Shown piece by piece: positions 17,226-25,411 of a stretch of DNA of 33,741 bases; the stretch's first letter is position 1; each line of letters opens with the position of its first letter. The stretch is from the NCBI GenBank assembly GCA_000767215.1, contig AXCX01000014.1:1-33741 (forward strand), given 5' to 3'. Source of the stretch: Actinotalea fermentans ATCC 43279 = JCM 9966 = DSM 3133. Lineage in GTDB: Bacteria > Actinomycetota > Actinomycetes > Actinomycetales > Cellulomonadaceae. Below the pieces are notes generated by a model. That model was not told the origin of the DNA. It saw only the letters and a program-made list of their open reading frames with translations, and ran no database searches. The position numbers and the translations under genes are program-made.

Positions 17226-18014
17226 TCACAGCGGCAGGTCCGAGACCCCGCCACGGACCAGGACGGTGTGCAGCCGGCTGAAGAGCTCCGCGAGCTCGTC
17301 CGCCACGGACGCAGCGTGCGCCTGCGCGGCGACGGCGCGCTGGCCCCGCAGGGGCGCCACGATCTGACCGACCATGTCGACCTGCTTGTCCACGGCACTG
17401 CGCAGCGGGCGCAGGTGGCGCGGCTCCACACCGTGCTCGGCGAGCGCCACCGCCACCTCGAGCGCCTCCCGGGACCACGGTTCCAGGTGCCCGGCGGCGT
17501 CCCGGCGGAGGATGCCGGCCTCGAGGAGCGCGGTGACGACCTCTTCGCCGGTCCCCACGTGCTCGGCCAGACCCGCGACGGTCCACCGGCCCCCCGTCGG
17601 CCCCGGGCTCGTCGCGCGTTCACCGTCGGCCGCGGCGAGCCGGGGTGCGGGAGCCTGCCCGGTCTCCCCCGCGTCGAGGGCGTCGAGCTGCTCGCGGATC
17701 ACGCGCAGCGGAAGGTACCTGTCGCGCTGCTGGGTGAGCACGAACCGGAGCCGCTCGAGGTCGGCCCGGCTGTACTGCCGGTATCCCCCCGCGGTCCGCC
17801 GAGGCTCCACGAGGCCCTGCTCCTCGAGAAAGCGCAGCTTGGACGGCGTGAGGGCCGGGAAGTCGCCGCCGAGGTCTGCCAGGACGTCCGAGATGCGCAT
17901 CGTCGGCTCGCGCGAGACGCCCGGCGGCCAGGGCTCGACGAGCCGCGGCCGCGCAGCCACGTCGACGGCGGGCTCCGACGCACCGTCCGGCTCGGGTCGG
18001 ACGACGGGGCTCAC
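17226..18014 (-). CDS. ftsR: MerR-family division regulator FtsR
   Basis: The 262-aa protein is homologous in sequence and context to Rv1828 and corynebacterial FtsR, an activator of ftsZ. The DNA-binding domain starts about residue 40 (MRISDVLADLGGDFPALTPSKLRFLEEQGLVEPRRTAGGYRQYSRADLERLRFVLTQQRDRYLPLRVIREQLDALD). A linker rich in Ala/Pro and a second helical domain (WTVAGLAEHVGTGEEVVTALLEAGILRR) follow. The GTG at 18014 overlaps the garA stop (GTGA), so the two are coupled. The start could also be the internal ATG before RISDVL, which would remove a 38-residue unconserved tail. Confidence 0.88.
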   Translation of the reverse strand: MSPVVRPEPDGASEPAVDVAARPRLVEPWPPGVSREPTMRISDVLADLGGDFPALTPSKLRFLEEQGLVEPRRTAGGYRQYSRADLERLRFVLTQQRDRYLPLRVIREQLDALDAGETGQAPAPRLAAADGERATSPGPTGGRWTVAGLAEHVGTGEEVVTALLEAGILRRDAAGHLEPWSREALEVAVALAEHGVEPRHLRPLRSAVDKQVDMVGQIVAPLRGQRAVAAQAHAASVADELAELFSRLHTVLVRGGVSDLPL

Positions 18015-18496
18015 GACGCGGTGCCCGCTCCCTGGTCCGCGGCGCCGCCCGCGCGCACCGGACTCGGGTGGAAGGTCATCCGGAACTTGCCGATCTGGAC
18101 CTCGTCGTTGGCCCGCAGGGTCGCTCGCTCGATCCGGTCGCGATTGACGTACGTGCCGTTGAGCGAGCCGACGTCCCGGACGACGAAGCCGTCGCCGTCG
18201 CGCACGAACTCCACGTGCTTGCGGGACACGGTGACGTCGTCGAGGAAGATGTCCGCGTCCGGGCTGCGGCCTGCGACGGTCCGGTCCGCGTCGAGCAGGA
18301 AGCGCGCTCCCGCGCTCGGACCGCGCTGCACGATGAGCAGCGCCGACGTCGGCGGCAGGGCGGTGACCGCAGCCTGCTCCTCGGGCGTCAGGCCGGCGGG
18401 AGCGTCGTGCTCCACCGGGCCGACGACCCCCTCGCCGAAGCTGATCGTGGTCTCGGCGGCGGTCCAGCGGCCCTCGGACGGATCGCGCTGTGTCAT
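18011..18496 (-). CDS. garA: FHA-domain regulator GarA/OdhI
   Basis: GarA/OdhI is a cytoplasmic phospho-switch. When it is unphosphorylated its FHA domain inhibits 2-oxoglutarate dehydrogenase and modulates glutamate metabolism; phosphorylation by PknB/PknG on an N-terminal ETT motif makes the FHA domain bind its own tail. Here (161 aa) the ETT motif is at 15-17 (AAETTISF). The FHA domain occupies about 52-145: GR at 76-77, S91-x-x-H94 (SRKH) and GSLNGTYVN. The ATG has GAGGAGGA 3-4 nt upstream. It is followed directly by ftsR. gcvH, which sits between DUF881 and garA in mycobacteria, is missing. Confidence 0.93.
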   Translation of the reverse strand: MTQRDPSEGRWTAAETTISFGEGVVGPVEHDAPAGLTPEEQAAVTALPPTSALLIVQRGPSAGARFLLDADRTVAGRSPDADIFLDDVTVSRKHVEFVRDGDGFVVRDVGSLNGTYVNRDRIERATLRANDEVQIGKFRMTFHPSPVRAGGAADQGAGTAS

Positions 18497-18539
18497 CGGT
18501 CCTCCTCGAGGTCGGCGTCGGCCGGGGTTCGTGCAGCAC

Positions 18540-18545
18540 AGCCTA
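18540..18545 (-). promoter_or_regulatory. -10 candidate for the garA-ftsR unit
   Basis: TAGGCT on the minus strand (18545-18540), about 43 nt before the garA ATG, in the 93-bp gap after the DUF881 gene. The -35 is not clear. Confidence 0.3.
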
Positions 18546-18589
18546 GGCGCCCGCGGGGGGTCCCGGCAGCCCTGGGCGGCAGCGGGCGG

Positions 18590-19354
18590 TCAGCCCACCT
18601 CGTCGGCGGGGACCGGCGTCGCGTAGCGGGGCGCGTCGACAGCGCGCACGGCGGTGATCTGCACCAGGTCGCTCGGGGTCACGCTGGTCGTCCCACCGGC
18701 GTTGCGGACGACGGCGAGGGCCCCACCGGGGATGCCGAGCGCCGTCGTCATCGTGTCCGGGTCGCCGATCGCGAGCCACCGGTAGGGGGACTCCACCAGG
18801 ACGCCGTCGACCTCCACACCCCCCGGGGCGTCGACGATGTAGCTCGAGGCGGTGATCCGCAGGTCCGCCAGCTGCACCGCCTCGGCGCCCGCGTTCCGCA
18901 GCTCCTCCAGGACCGTGTACAGCGTCGTCGCCGCCACCTCGTCGCCGGGGTCAGCGATCACCAGCTCGATCCCCGGGCCCTCCGCGGGCAGGCGGCCCGC
19001 CAGGATGCCCTGCACCTCGGCGCGCTCCCGGGCCGCGTCCCGCGCGGCCCGGTCACCGTCCGACGCGGTCACCAGGTCGTTGCGCTGTCCGCGCAGCTCG
19101 GCGACCTGGTCGGCGAGCTGCTCGCCGTTGCGCGTGACGTCGTCGAGGAGTCGCACGAGCTCGTCCTGGCGCAGCGTGGACAGCGGATCCGCTCGGTTCG
19201 CCTGCACCTGCACCACGACGGCGAAGCCGAGGACGGCGCAGAGCACCCCGGTGAGCAGCTGCCCACGGGTCGCCCTGGGCATGGCCGCGCGCGCAAGGAC
19301 CCGCCAGGGGTTCGGCGCCGGCTCCTCGTTCGCCAGGCGGTGGTCGGGCGGCAC
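18590..19354 (-). CDS. DUF881 membrane-anchored protein (second copy)
   Basis: This 254-aa protein has a short cytoplasmic N-terminus, one membrane segment (GQLLTGVLCAVLGFAVVVQVQ, about 31-51), a coiled-coil region (RQDELVRLLDDVTRNGEQLADQVAELRGQRN) and an extracytoplasmic DUF881 domain with GPGIELVIAD, TTLYTVLEELRNAGAEAVQLADLRIT and the late strand IGDPDTMTTALGIPGG. The family pairs with Sbp next to division or envelope genes in Firmicutes and actinobacteria; its job is unknown. The GTG at 19354 comes 3 nt after the sbp stop. It corresponds by order to Rv1825. Confidence 0.85.
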   Translation of the reverse strand: MPPDHRLANEEPAPNPWRVLARAAMPRATRGQLLTGVLCAVLGFAVVVQVQANRADPLSTLRQDELVRLLDDVTRNGEQLADQVAELRGQRNDLVTASDGDRAARDAARERAEVQGILAGRLPAEGPGIELVIADPGDEVAATTLYTVLEELRNAGAEAVQLADLRITASSYIVDAPGGVEVDGVLVESPYRWLAIGDPDTMTTALGIPGGALAVVRNAGGTTSVTPSDLVQITAVRAVDAPRYATPVPADEVG

Positions 19355-19357
19355 GGG

Positions 19358-19690
19358 TCAGGCCTTCAACAGGTGGCGGCGGATGGCCGCGGCGTTGGAG
19401 AAGATGCGGATCCCGAGGACGACGACGACGGCCGTCGAGAGCTGCGTCCCGACACCGAGCTGGTCCCCCAGGAACACGATCAGCGCGGCGACCACGACGT
19501 TCGACAGGAACGAGACCACGAACACGCGGTCGTCGAAGATCCCGTCGAGGAGGGCCCGCAGCCCGCCGAAGAGGGCGTCGAGGGCGGCGACGACGGCGAT
19601 CGGCAGGTAGGGCGCCAACCCGACGGGGACCGTCGGGTCGAGGTACAGGCCGATCACGGCACCCACGACGAGGCCGATCAGCGCGATCAT
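19358..19690 (-). CDS. sbp: Small basic membrane protein Sbp (DUF1290)
   Basis: This 110-aa integral membrane protein has three hydrophobic segments: IALIGLVVGAVIGLYL, YLPIAVVAALDALFGGLRA, and a long C-terminal one over VVSFLSNVVVAALIVFLGDQLGVG. It ends in a basic tail (RIFSNAAAIRRHLLKA). The conserved YLPIAVVAALDALFGGLRALLDGIF block identifies the DUF1290/Sbp family. The ATG overlaps the upstream DUF881 stop by 4 bp (ATGA). It is sandwiched between two DUF881 genes, as Rv1824 is. Confidence 0.9.
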   Translation of the reverse strand: MIALIGLVVGAVIGLYLDPTVPVGLAPYLPIAVVAALDALFGGLRALLDGIFDDRVFVVSFLSNVVVAALIVFLGDQLGVGTQLSTAVVVVLGIRIFSNAAAIRRHLLKA

Positions 19691-20559
19691 GACGAACCCT
19701 TCTCCTCGGACGCGTCCGACGATGCCACACCCGTGACGGGTCCCGCGTACTGCAGGGCCGCGCTCGGGGCGCCGGGCAGGCGGAGCTCGGTCTCCGACGA
19801 CGTGCTGACCGTGATCCCGTAGGTCCCCGTGAGGAACGTCAGGTGGTTGGCCGCGGAGGAGCGCGCGAAGGACGTCTGCATCGCGCGCACGTCCCCGATG
19901 GCCTCGACGCGGTACGGAGGCAGGACGGGCGCCAGGTCGACCAGGACCGCCTGGCTCGCGCTGCGGATCGCGCTGAGCGACGTGAGGCGGTGGCCGTTGA
20001 CGGCGATCGCCTCGGCGCCGGCCGCCCAGAGCGCGTTGGTGACGACCTGGAGGTCCACGTCCTGCACCCGCGCCTCAGGGTCGTCGTCCTCGACGGCATC
20101 CGGCCCGTCCTCGAGCACGAGCACGAGCCCGGGGCCGCTGACCGGGCTCGCGCCCGACCAGATCTCGGTCTCCGCGAGGCGCGCCAGGAAGCTCTGGTCC
20201 GTCGACAGCGCCTCCTCCTGGATCGCACTGATCTCCGCGGTCAGCCGGTCCCGCGTGGCGGCGAGCTCGGTCGCCTCCCCCGTGCGCTCGGCGATCTCGC
20301 GCGCCAGCAGCTCACGGGGCGACTCGCCCGTGCCCGTGGGCTGGCGCAGCTGGAGCACGGCGACCATGATCGTGGCCCCGAGGAGGACGGCGACCAGCAT
20401 GGCCGTCGCGGTACGACCGGCTCGCCGGCGCGTGCTCGCCGGGTGCGCGCGGGTCCGGGCGGCCGCGAGGGCGTAGTCGGGCTCGAGCGCGCGGTTCGCG
20501 ATGTCGTTCAGGAGGCCCATCGAGGCGTCGAGCGGGCGCCCCACACGCCGGCCCGTCAT
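19687..20559 (-). CDS. DUF881 membrane-anchored protein (first copy)
   Basis: The 290-aa protein has a 50-residue basic cytoplasmic N-terminus, one membrane segment (TATAMLVAVLLGATIMVAVLQ), a helical coiled-coil stretch (ELLAREIAERTGEATELAATRDRLTAEISAIQEE) and an outer DUF881 domain (GPGLVLVLEDGPDA, DLQVVTNALWAAGAEAIAVNGHRLTSLSAIRSA, IGDVRAMQTSF). It is paralogous to the second DUF881 protein. The ATG overlaps the pgsA stop (ATGA), and the stop overlaps sbp, so pgsA-DUF881-sbp are tightly coupled. Corresponds by order to Rv1823. Confidence 0.87.
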   Translation of the reverse strand: MTGRRVGRPLDASMGLLNDIANRALEPDYALAAARTRAHPASTRRRAGRTATAMLVAVLLGATIMVAVLQLRQPTGTGESPRELLAREIAERTGEATELAATRDRLTAEISAIQEEALSTDQSFLARLAETEIWSGASPVSGPGLVLVLEDGPDAVEDDDPEARVQDVDLQVVTNALWAAGAEAIAVNGHRLTSLSAIRSASQAVLVDLAPVLPPYRVEAIGDVRAMQTSFARSSAANHLTFLTGTYGITVSTSSETELRLPGAPSAALQYAGPVTGVASSDASEEKGSS

Positions 20560-21152
20560 CGCCCGCGGCTCCCCCGGCGCAGCTCGCTCACGGCCTGCCG
20601 GACGTACACCGCGCCCGCGAGCCAGTAGAGCGCGATGCCCCAGACGGCCATCGCCCAGCCGACGACGTCCGCCGTGGTGCCGAGCCAGCCCGGCCAGCGC
20701 GCCAGGAGCAGCATCGGCAGGGCGTACAGCAGCGCGAACGTGCCTGCCTTGCCCACGAAGTGCACGGGCAGCGGTCCGATCCTGCGGGCCATCAGCACAG
20801 CGAGCACCAGCGTCAGCAGGAGGTCACGGCCCACGATGACGACGACCAGCCACCACGGGACGACGTCGCGGCTGGCCAGCACCAGCAAGGTGACCAGGAT
20901 GAAGAGCCGGTCGGCGGAAGGGTCGAGGAGCTCGCCCAGCCGGGACTGCTGGTTCAGGGCGCGCGCGAGCCGGCCGTCCACCCAGTCGCTGGCGCCCGCG
21001 ACGACGAGCACGAGCAGGGCCCAGGCGTCGTGCCCCCGGAGCGCGAGCACGGCGAACACGGGCACGAGGAGCAGCCGGAGGACGCTGACGAGGTTGGGCA
21101 CGGTCGCCCAGTCAGGGCGGGTGCGCGCTGCCGCCGAGCCCGTCTCGATCAC
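20556..21152 (-). CDS. pgsA: CDP-alcohol phosphatidyltransferase (PgsA2-type)
   Basis: This integral membrane enzyme of phospholipid synthesis transfers a CDP-diacylglycerol-derived phosphatidyl group to an alcohol, glycerol-3-phosphate or similar. It has 198 aa and about 5-6 membrane segments. The full CDP-alcohol phosphotransferase motif DxxDGxxAR...GxxxDxxxD is present: D56, D59, D77 and D81 in DWVDGRLAR and GELLDPSADR. The GTG at 21152 has GGGGAGGGG 3 nt upstream. The neighbouring DUF881/sbp/DUF881 genes match the Rv1822 (pgsA2) context. The acceptor cannot be told from the sequence. Confidence 0.9.
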   Translation of the reverse strand: MIETGSAAARTRPDWATVPNLVSVLRLLLVPVFAVLALRGHDAWALLVLVVAGASDWVDGRLARALNQQSRLGELLDPSADRLFILVTLLVLASRDVVPWWLVVVIVGRDLLLTLVLAVLMARRIGPLPVHFVGKAGTFALLYALPMLLLARWPGWLGTTADVVGWAMAVWGIALYWLAGAVYVRQAVSELRRGSRGR

Positions 21153-21185
21153 TGTCCCCTCCCCAGCCGATTCCTGGTGGCGATC

Positions 21186-22640
21186 CTAGGACGCGCCGTC
21201 GGCGGCGCCGGACGGCGCCCGCCGCCCGTGGCGGACACGTCGCAGCGTCACCGTCCGCGCGGCCAGGTCGGCGGCCTCCAGGCGCACCCGGACCGCCCGC
21301 CCCGCCGGCAGGTCGTCGTCGACGGTGCGGGCGACGACCGCGGGGTCGGTGATCTGGACGGTGCGGGCGTCGAGCGCGACTCCCGCGAACACCTCGCCCA
21401 CGTGGCCCGCGAGGACTGCGGCCTCGACCGCGTCCGTGCACGCCCGGTCGACCGCGTTCGCCCGGCGTGCACCCGCGGCCATCACCTCCCCGAGCCCGTC
21501 GAGGCGCTCGAGCACCCAGGCCGGCGGCTCCCGGCCCGCTGCGGCGGCCACGGCGATCTCGAGGCCGTACCGGTCGACCAGGCGTCGCAGCGGTGCGGTG
21601 ACGTGCGCGTAGGGCGCCGCGATGGCGCCGTGCACCGGGTTCTGGGGCGGGGCGCCCTCGAAGGGCGCCCACGCAGCGCCGCGGAAGAGCGACGTGGCGG
21701 CCGCCAGGAACGCGGCGTCCGCCGGCCGGGAGGCGTCCACGCCGGCCAGCACCTGGCCGTACGACCACCCCCGGGGCCAGGCCACACCGAGCGCGAGCGC
21801 CTGTCGGCGCAGCCGCGTGACGTCGTCGGTGGTCGCCACGGGCAGCGTGCGCAGGACGCCGACGCCGGCGTCGAGCATCAGCCGGGCCGCGGCCATGCCG
21901 GTCATGAGCGAGATCTGGGCGTTGTGGTCCTCGACCGGCAGCGCGCCGCGGAACTCGAGCTCGAAGCCGCCGCCGGGCACCTCCCGGACCTCCTGCTCCG
22001 GCCGCGCCAGGGACACGCCGCCCCGCGCCCGTTCGAGGGTCGCGCGCAGCGCGCCGATCTCCGGCAGGAGAGCCGCGAGCGGGGTGTCCTCCCCCACGTC
22101 GACCGCCCGCTGCAGGTCCGGGTACGCGAGCCGGGCACGGCTGCGCACCAGGGCACGCACGACGTCGGTCCGGGTCACCTCGCCGTCGTGGTCGAGCAAG
22201 AGATCCCACACGAGCGCCGGGCGGACCTCGCCGGGCAGGAGGGACGCGGCGCCCTCGCTCAGCTCCGGCGGGTGCAGCGGCACCCGAAGATCGGGGCAGT
22301 ACACCGTGAGGACGCGTTCGTGGGCCGCGCGGTCGAGCTCTCCGCCGGGCGCGACGAACGCCGCGACGTCGGCGATGGCGTACCGGACGCGGTAGCCGCT
22401 CGGGGTACGGGCCAGGTGCATGGCCTGGTCGAGGTCCATCGCCCCTGGCGGGTCGACCGTGACGAAGGGCACGTCGGTGAGGTCGGCGTGGTCGCGCACG
22501 CGAGGTGCCCGCGCCGCGGCCGCGGCCGCCGACCGCTGGGCGGCGGTGAACTCGGCGGGCAGCTCGTGCTCGGCGCGGATCGCGGCGAAGGCGCGGCGCA
22601 GGGCGCCGTCCGCCTGCAGGCGACGTCGGGGGGTGGGCAC
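21186..22640 (-). CDS. RNB-domain ribonuclease (RNase II/R superfamily)
   Basis: A 3'-5' exoribonuclease-type protein, 484 aa. The RNB domain spans about 45-380: the metal site TVDPPGAMDLDQAMHL (D63, D69, D71; Q72 where RNase II has Asp), the YAIADVAAFV strand, DRAAHERVLTVYCPDLRVPLHPPELSEG, and the C-terminal HGAIAAPYAHVTAPLRRLVDRYG with DxxDR-type residues. A short S1-like C-terminus follows. The N-terminal cold-shock domains of RNase II/R are absent. The GTG at 22640 follows the GH13 stop by 15 bp; upstream AGGGTGA may be an SD or, as TAGGGT 6 nt before the GTG, a -10. Activity is probable but untested for this subfamily. Confidence 0.85.
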   Translation of the reverse strand: MPTPRRRLQADGALRRAFAAIRAEHELPAEFTAAQRSAAAAAARAPRVRDHADLTDVPFVTVDPPGAMDLDQAMHLARTPSGYRVRYAIADVAAFVAPGGELDRAAHERVLTVYCPDLRVPLHPPELSEGAASLLPGEVRPALVWDLLLDHDGEVTRTDVVRALVRSRARLAYPDLQRAVDVGEDTPLAALLPEIGALRATLERARGGVSLARPEQEVREVPGGGFELEFRGALPVEDHNAQISLMTGMAAARLMLDAGVGVLRTLPVATTDDVTRLRRQALALGVAWPRGWSYGQVLAGVDASRPADAAFLAAATSLFRGAAWAPFEGAPPQNPVHGAIAAPYAHVTAPLRRLVDRYGLEIAVAAAAGREPPAWVLERLDGLGEVMAAGARRANAVDRACTDAVEAAVLAGHVGEVFAGVALDARTVQITDPAVVARTVDDDLPAGRAVRVRLEAADLAARTVTLRRVRHGRRAPSGAADGAS

Positions 22641-22655
22641 GGCGTCACCCTACGG

Positions 22656-24326
22656 TCAGACCAGCCGCCTGGTGCGGGGTGTCACGACCCGCAGCCAGCG
22701 GTACCCGTAGCCGTCGAGGTCGACCTGCGCGCGGCCGTCGTCGTCGACGGGCGTCTCGCCGTCGGCCAGGACGTCCACCAGCCGCGACGCGTCCGCCACG
22801 GGTATCCGGAGCGGGACGCGCACCGGCTCCGGTGCGAGGTTGTGCAGCGTGACGATCGCCGCGTCGTCGACGGAGCTGAGGAGCGCGAGCACGCCGTCGT
22901 GCGGCTGGTCCAGCACGTGCACGCCCGACCAGCCGAGCTCGGGGCACTCCCGGTAGCGCTGCACGAGCAGGCTCACGAACGCCAGGAGGGAGTCGGGATC
23001 ACGGCGCTGGGCGGCCACGTTCACGTGCTCGGGCGCGAACCCGCCCGACGGCGGGCGGCGCACCAGACGCCGGGGCTGCGCGTCGGAGAACCCGCCCGTC
23101 GGGCCCGGCTCCCACTGCATCGGCGTCCGCACGGCGAGCCGGCCCGGGACGTCGAGGTTCTCCCCCATGCCGATCTCCTCGCCGTAGAAGAGCGTGGGGG
23201 TCCCCGGCAGCGCGAACAGGAGGGAGTACGCCAGGCGGACCCGGCGGGGGTCGCCGTCGAGCATCGGCGGCAGGCGACGGCGCAGGCCGCGCCCGTAGAG
23301 CTGCATCTCCTCCTCCGGGCCGAACGCCGCGAACACCTCCGCCCGCTCGTCCTCGGTGAGCTTGTCGAGCGTGAGCTCGTCGTGGTTGCGCACGAACGTC
23401 GCCCACTGGCAGTCCGGCGGGATCGGTGGCCGCTCGAGCAGCGCCTGCGCGAGGGGGCGGGCGTCGTGCCGCGCCATCGCCAGGTACGTCTTCTGCATCG
23501 CGACGAAGTCGAACACCATGGTGACCTCGTCGCCGTTGCCGTCCCCGAAGTAGGCCCGCTGGTCCGCGTAGGGCAGGTTGATCTCACCCAGGAGGATGGC
23601 GTCCCCCACGCGGCGGCCGACGAAGCTGCGCAGGGCGCGCAGGTAGTCGTGCGGGTCGCCGGCGGCGGCCTCCTCGGTGAGCCCGAGGGTCTCGATGAAG
23701 AACGGCACGGCGTCGACCCGGAAGCCGGAGAGCCCGAGCTCCAGCCAGAACCCGATCACCTTGGCGATCTCGTCCCGCACCCGCGGGTTCGCCACGTTCA
23801 GGTCGGGCTGGTGCTTGTAGAAGCGGTGCAGGTAGTACTCCCCGCTCGCCTCGTCAAGCTCCCAGATGCCGTCCTGCTCCCCCGGGAACACCACGTCCGC
23901 GGAGGTGTCGGGCGGCGGGTCGGACCGCCAGACGTAGAAGTCGCGGTAGGGCCCGGTGGGGTCCCGCAGCGCCGCCCGGAACCAGGGATGACGGTCGGAG
24001 GTGTGATTGACGACGAGGTCCGCGATGACCCTGATGCCCCGGTCGCGCGCCGTCCGGATCAGCTCGACGAGGTCGCCGTGGGAACCGAGCCGGGGGTCCA
24101 CGCCGTAGTGGTCGGTGATGTCGTAGCCGTCGTCGCGCTGCGCGGTCGGGTAGAACGGCATGAGCCACAGGCAGGTCACCCCGAGCTGGGCGAGGTGGTC
24201 GACGCGCTGCGCCATGCCGGCGAGGTCGCCGACGCCGTCCCCGTCGGAGTCGACGAACGTCTCCACGTCGGCGCAGTAGACGACCGCGTTCTTCCACCAC
24301 AGGTCCCCCGTGTCGGTGACCTTCAC
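22656..24326 (-). CDS. GH13 alpha-amylase-family enzyme (trehalose synthase-like)
   Basis: This 556-aa cytoplasmic enzyme (no signal peptide) has a GH13 barrel and C-terminal beta domain. All regions are visible: WWKNAVVYCADVETFVDSDGDGVGD at the N-terminus, ADLVVNHTSDRHPWF, nucleophile D205 in GFRVDAVPFF, acid/base E248 in LLGEINLP, and D316 in RNHDELTLDKLTEDER. This last stretch and the overall sequence resemble trehalose synthase (TreS), but LLGEINLP differs from the usual TreS LLAEANQ, so another glucosyl transferase or hydrolase is possible. The GTG at 24326 overlaps the stop of the LLM gene by 4 bp; the two are translationally coupled. Confidence 0.85.
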   Translation of the reverse strand: MKVTDTGDLWWKNAVVYCADVETFVDSDGDGVGDLAGMAQRVDHLAQLGVTCLWLMPFYPTAQRDDGYDITDHYGVDPRLGSHGDLVELIRTARDRGIRVIADLVVNHTSDRHPWFRAALRDPTGPYRDFYVWRSDPPPDTSADVVFPGEQDGIWELDEASGEYYLHRFYKHQPDLNVANPRVRDEIAKVIGFWLELGLSGFRVDAVPFFIETLGLTEEAAAGDPHDYLRALRSFVGRRVGDAILLGEINLPYADQRAYFGDGNGDEVTMVFDFVAMQKTYLAMARHDARPLAQALLERPPIPPDCQWATFVRNHDELTLDKLTEDERAEVFAAFGPEEEMQLYGRGLRRRLPPMLDGDPRRVRLAYSLLFALPGTPTLFYGEEIGMGENLDVPGRLAVRTPMQWEPGPTGGFSDAQPRRLVRRPPSGGFAPEHVNVAAQRRDPDSLLAFVSLLVQRYRECPELGWSGVHVLDQPHDGVLALLSSVDDAAIVTLHNLAPEPVRVPLRIPVADASRLVDVLADGETPVDDDGRAQVDLDGYGYRWLRVVTPRTRRLV

Positions 24327-25288
24327 GCGGCACCCCGAAGGGCCGGCAGGACGTCCGCCCCGAAGCGGTCGATGAACGGCCGCTGCTCCTGGCCGACGTG
24401 GTGCAGGTAGAGGTGCTCGAAGCCGAGCTCGACCAGACCGGCGAGGTACTCGACGTGCCGGCCGGTGTCGGCGGAGATGAGCACCGACTCCGCGACGTCC
24501 TCGGGGCGGGTGTGCCGGGAGGCGACGTCGAAGTGCTCGGGGGTCGCCAGGTCCCAGCACACCGGTGGCGGGAACACGTTGCTGCGCCACTGGTCGAACG
24601 CGATCCGCTCGGCCTCGGCCTGGTCCTCGTGCCAGGCCAGGTGCACCTGGATCGCGAGGGGGCCACGGCCACCGTGGTCGCGGTACGCGGCGACGATCTC
24701 CCGCAGCGTCGCGATCGGCTGGTTGATCGTGATGAGGCCGTCCGCCCAGGTGGCCGCCCGCGCCGCCGTCGCCGGCGTGACGGCCGGGCCGATGAGCGCA
24801 GGTGGCTCCGTGGGCAGGGTCCACACCCGCGCCCGGTCGACCTGGACGAGCCCGCGGTGGGTCACCTCCTGCCCGGCGAGCAGTCGCCGGATGACGTCGA
24901 CGGACTCGAGCAGGCGCGCGTCCCGGACGTCCTTCGTGGGCCAGGGATCGCCGGTCACGTGCTCGTTGGCGTTCTCCCCCGAGCCCAGGGCCACCCAGAA
25001 GCGGCCCGGGAACATCGCCGCGAGGGTCGCGGCCGCCTGCGCGACGATCGCGGGGTGGTACCGCTGGCCAGGGGCGTTCACGACGCCGAAGGGCAGCGAC
25101 GTCGTGGCCAGCGCGGCGCCGAGCCACGCCCAGGCGAACCCCGAGTGGCCCTGGCGTTCGCTCCACGGCGCGAGGTGGTCCGAGCACATCGCGGCGTCGA
25201 ACCCCGCCTGCTCGGCCGCCTGGACGGCGCTCAGCAGCGCTGACGGGTGCACCTGCTCGTGCGAGGCGTGGAAGCCGATGATGGTCAC
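24323..25288 (-). CDS. LLM-class flavin-dependent oxidoreductase
   Basis: This 321-aa luciferase-like monooxygenase has a TIM barrel with the family features IGFHASHEQVHPS, AAMCSDHLAPWS, VNAPGQRYHPAIVAQAAATL, and RFWVALGSGENANEH. It resembles the subfamily annotated as probable non-F420 flavin oxidoreductases (TIGR03885-like) in actinobacteria; I state this from memory of its sequence features. The GTG at 25288 is the first good codon; TAGACA lies 7 nt before it with no SD. Its stop overlaps the GH13 start, so the pair may act on the same metabolite. The substrate is unknown. Confidence 0.8.
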   Translation of the reverse strand: MTIIGFHASHEQVHPSALLSAVQAAEQAGFDAAMCSDHLAPWSERQGHSGFAWAWLGAALATTSLPFGVVNAPGQRYHPAIVAQAAATLAAMFPGRFWVALGSGENANEHVTGDPWPTKDVRDARLLESVDVIRRLLAGQEVTHRGLVQVDRARVWTLPTEPPALIGPAVTPATAARAATWADGLITINQPIATLREIVAAYRDHGGRGPLAIQVHLAWHEDQAEAERIAFDQWRSNVFPPPVCWDLATPEHFDVASRHTRPEDVAESVLISADTGRHVEYLAGLVELGFEHLYLHHVGQEQRPFIDRFGADVLPALRGAA

Positions 25289-25339
25289 CCGGACCTGTCT
25301 ACCTGGGCTCCGCGCAGGTCGCGCGTCGAGAGCGAGCCG

Positions 25340-25368
25340 TCGACGGACCGCGCCGCCCTGGCGATACT
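25340..25368 (+). promoter_or_regulatory. Promoter of the cupin gene
   Basis: TCGACG (25340-25345), a 17-bp spacer and GATACT (25363-25368). Transcription would start near 25375, giving a leader of about 37 nt with an SD. Confidence 0.45.
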
Positions 25369-25411
25369 GGCCGCAGTCGCCCCTGCAGCCGGCGGCACGG
25401 AGGGGGTCGGG

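Noticed and set aside
20760-24410. Open frame of over 1200 codons on the + strand opposite pgsA, rnb and the GH13 gene
   Set aside because: It spans three well-identified minus-strand genes and their boundaries, with composition typical of an antisense frame.
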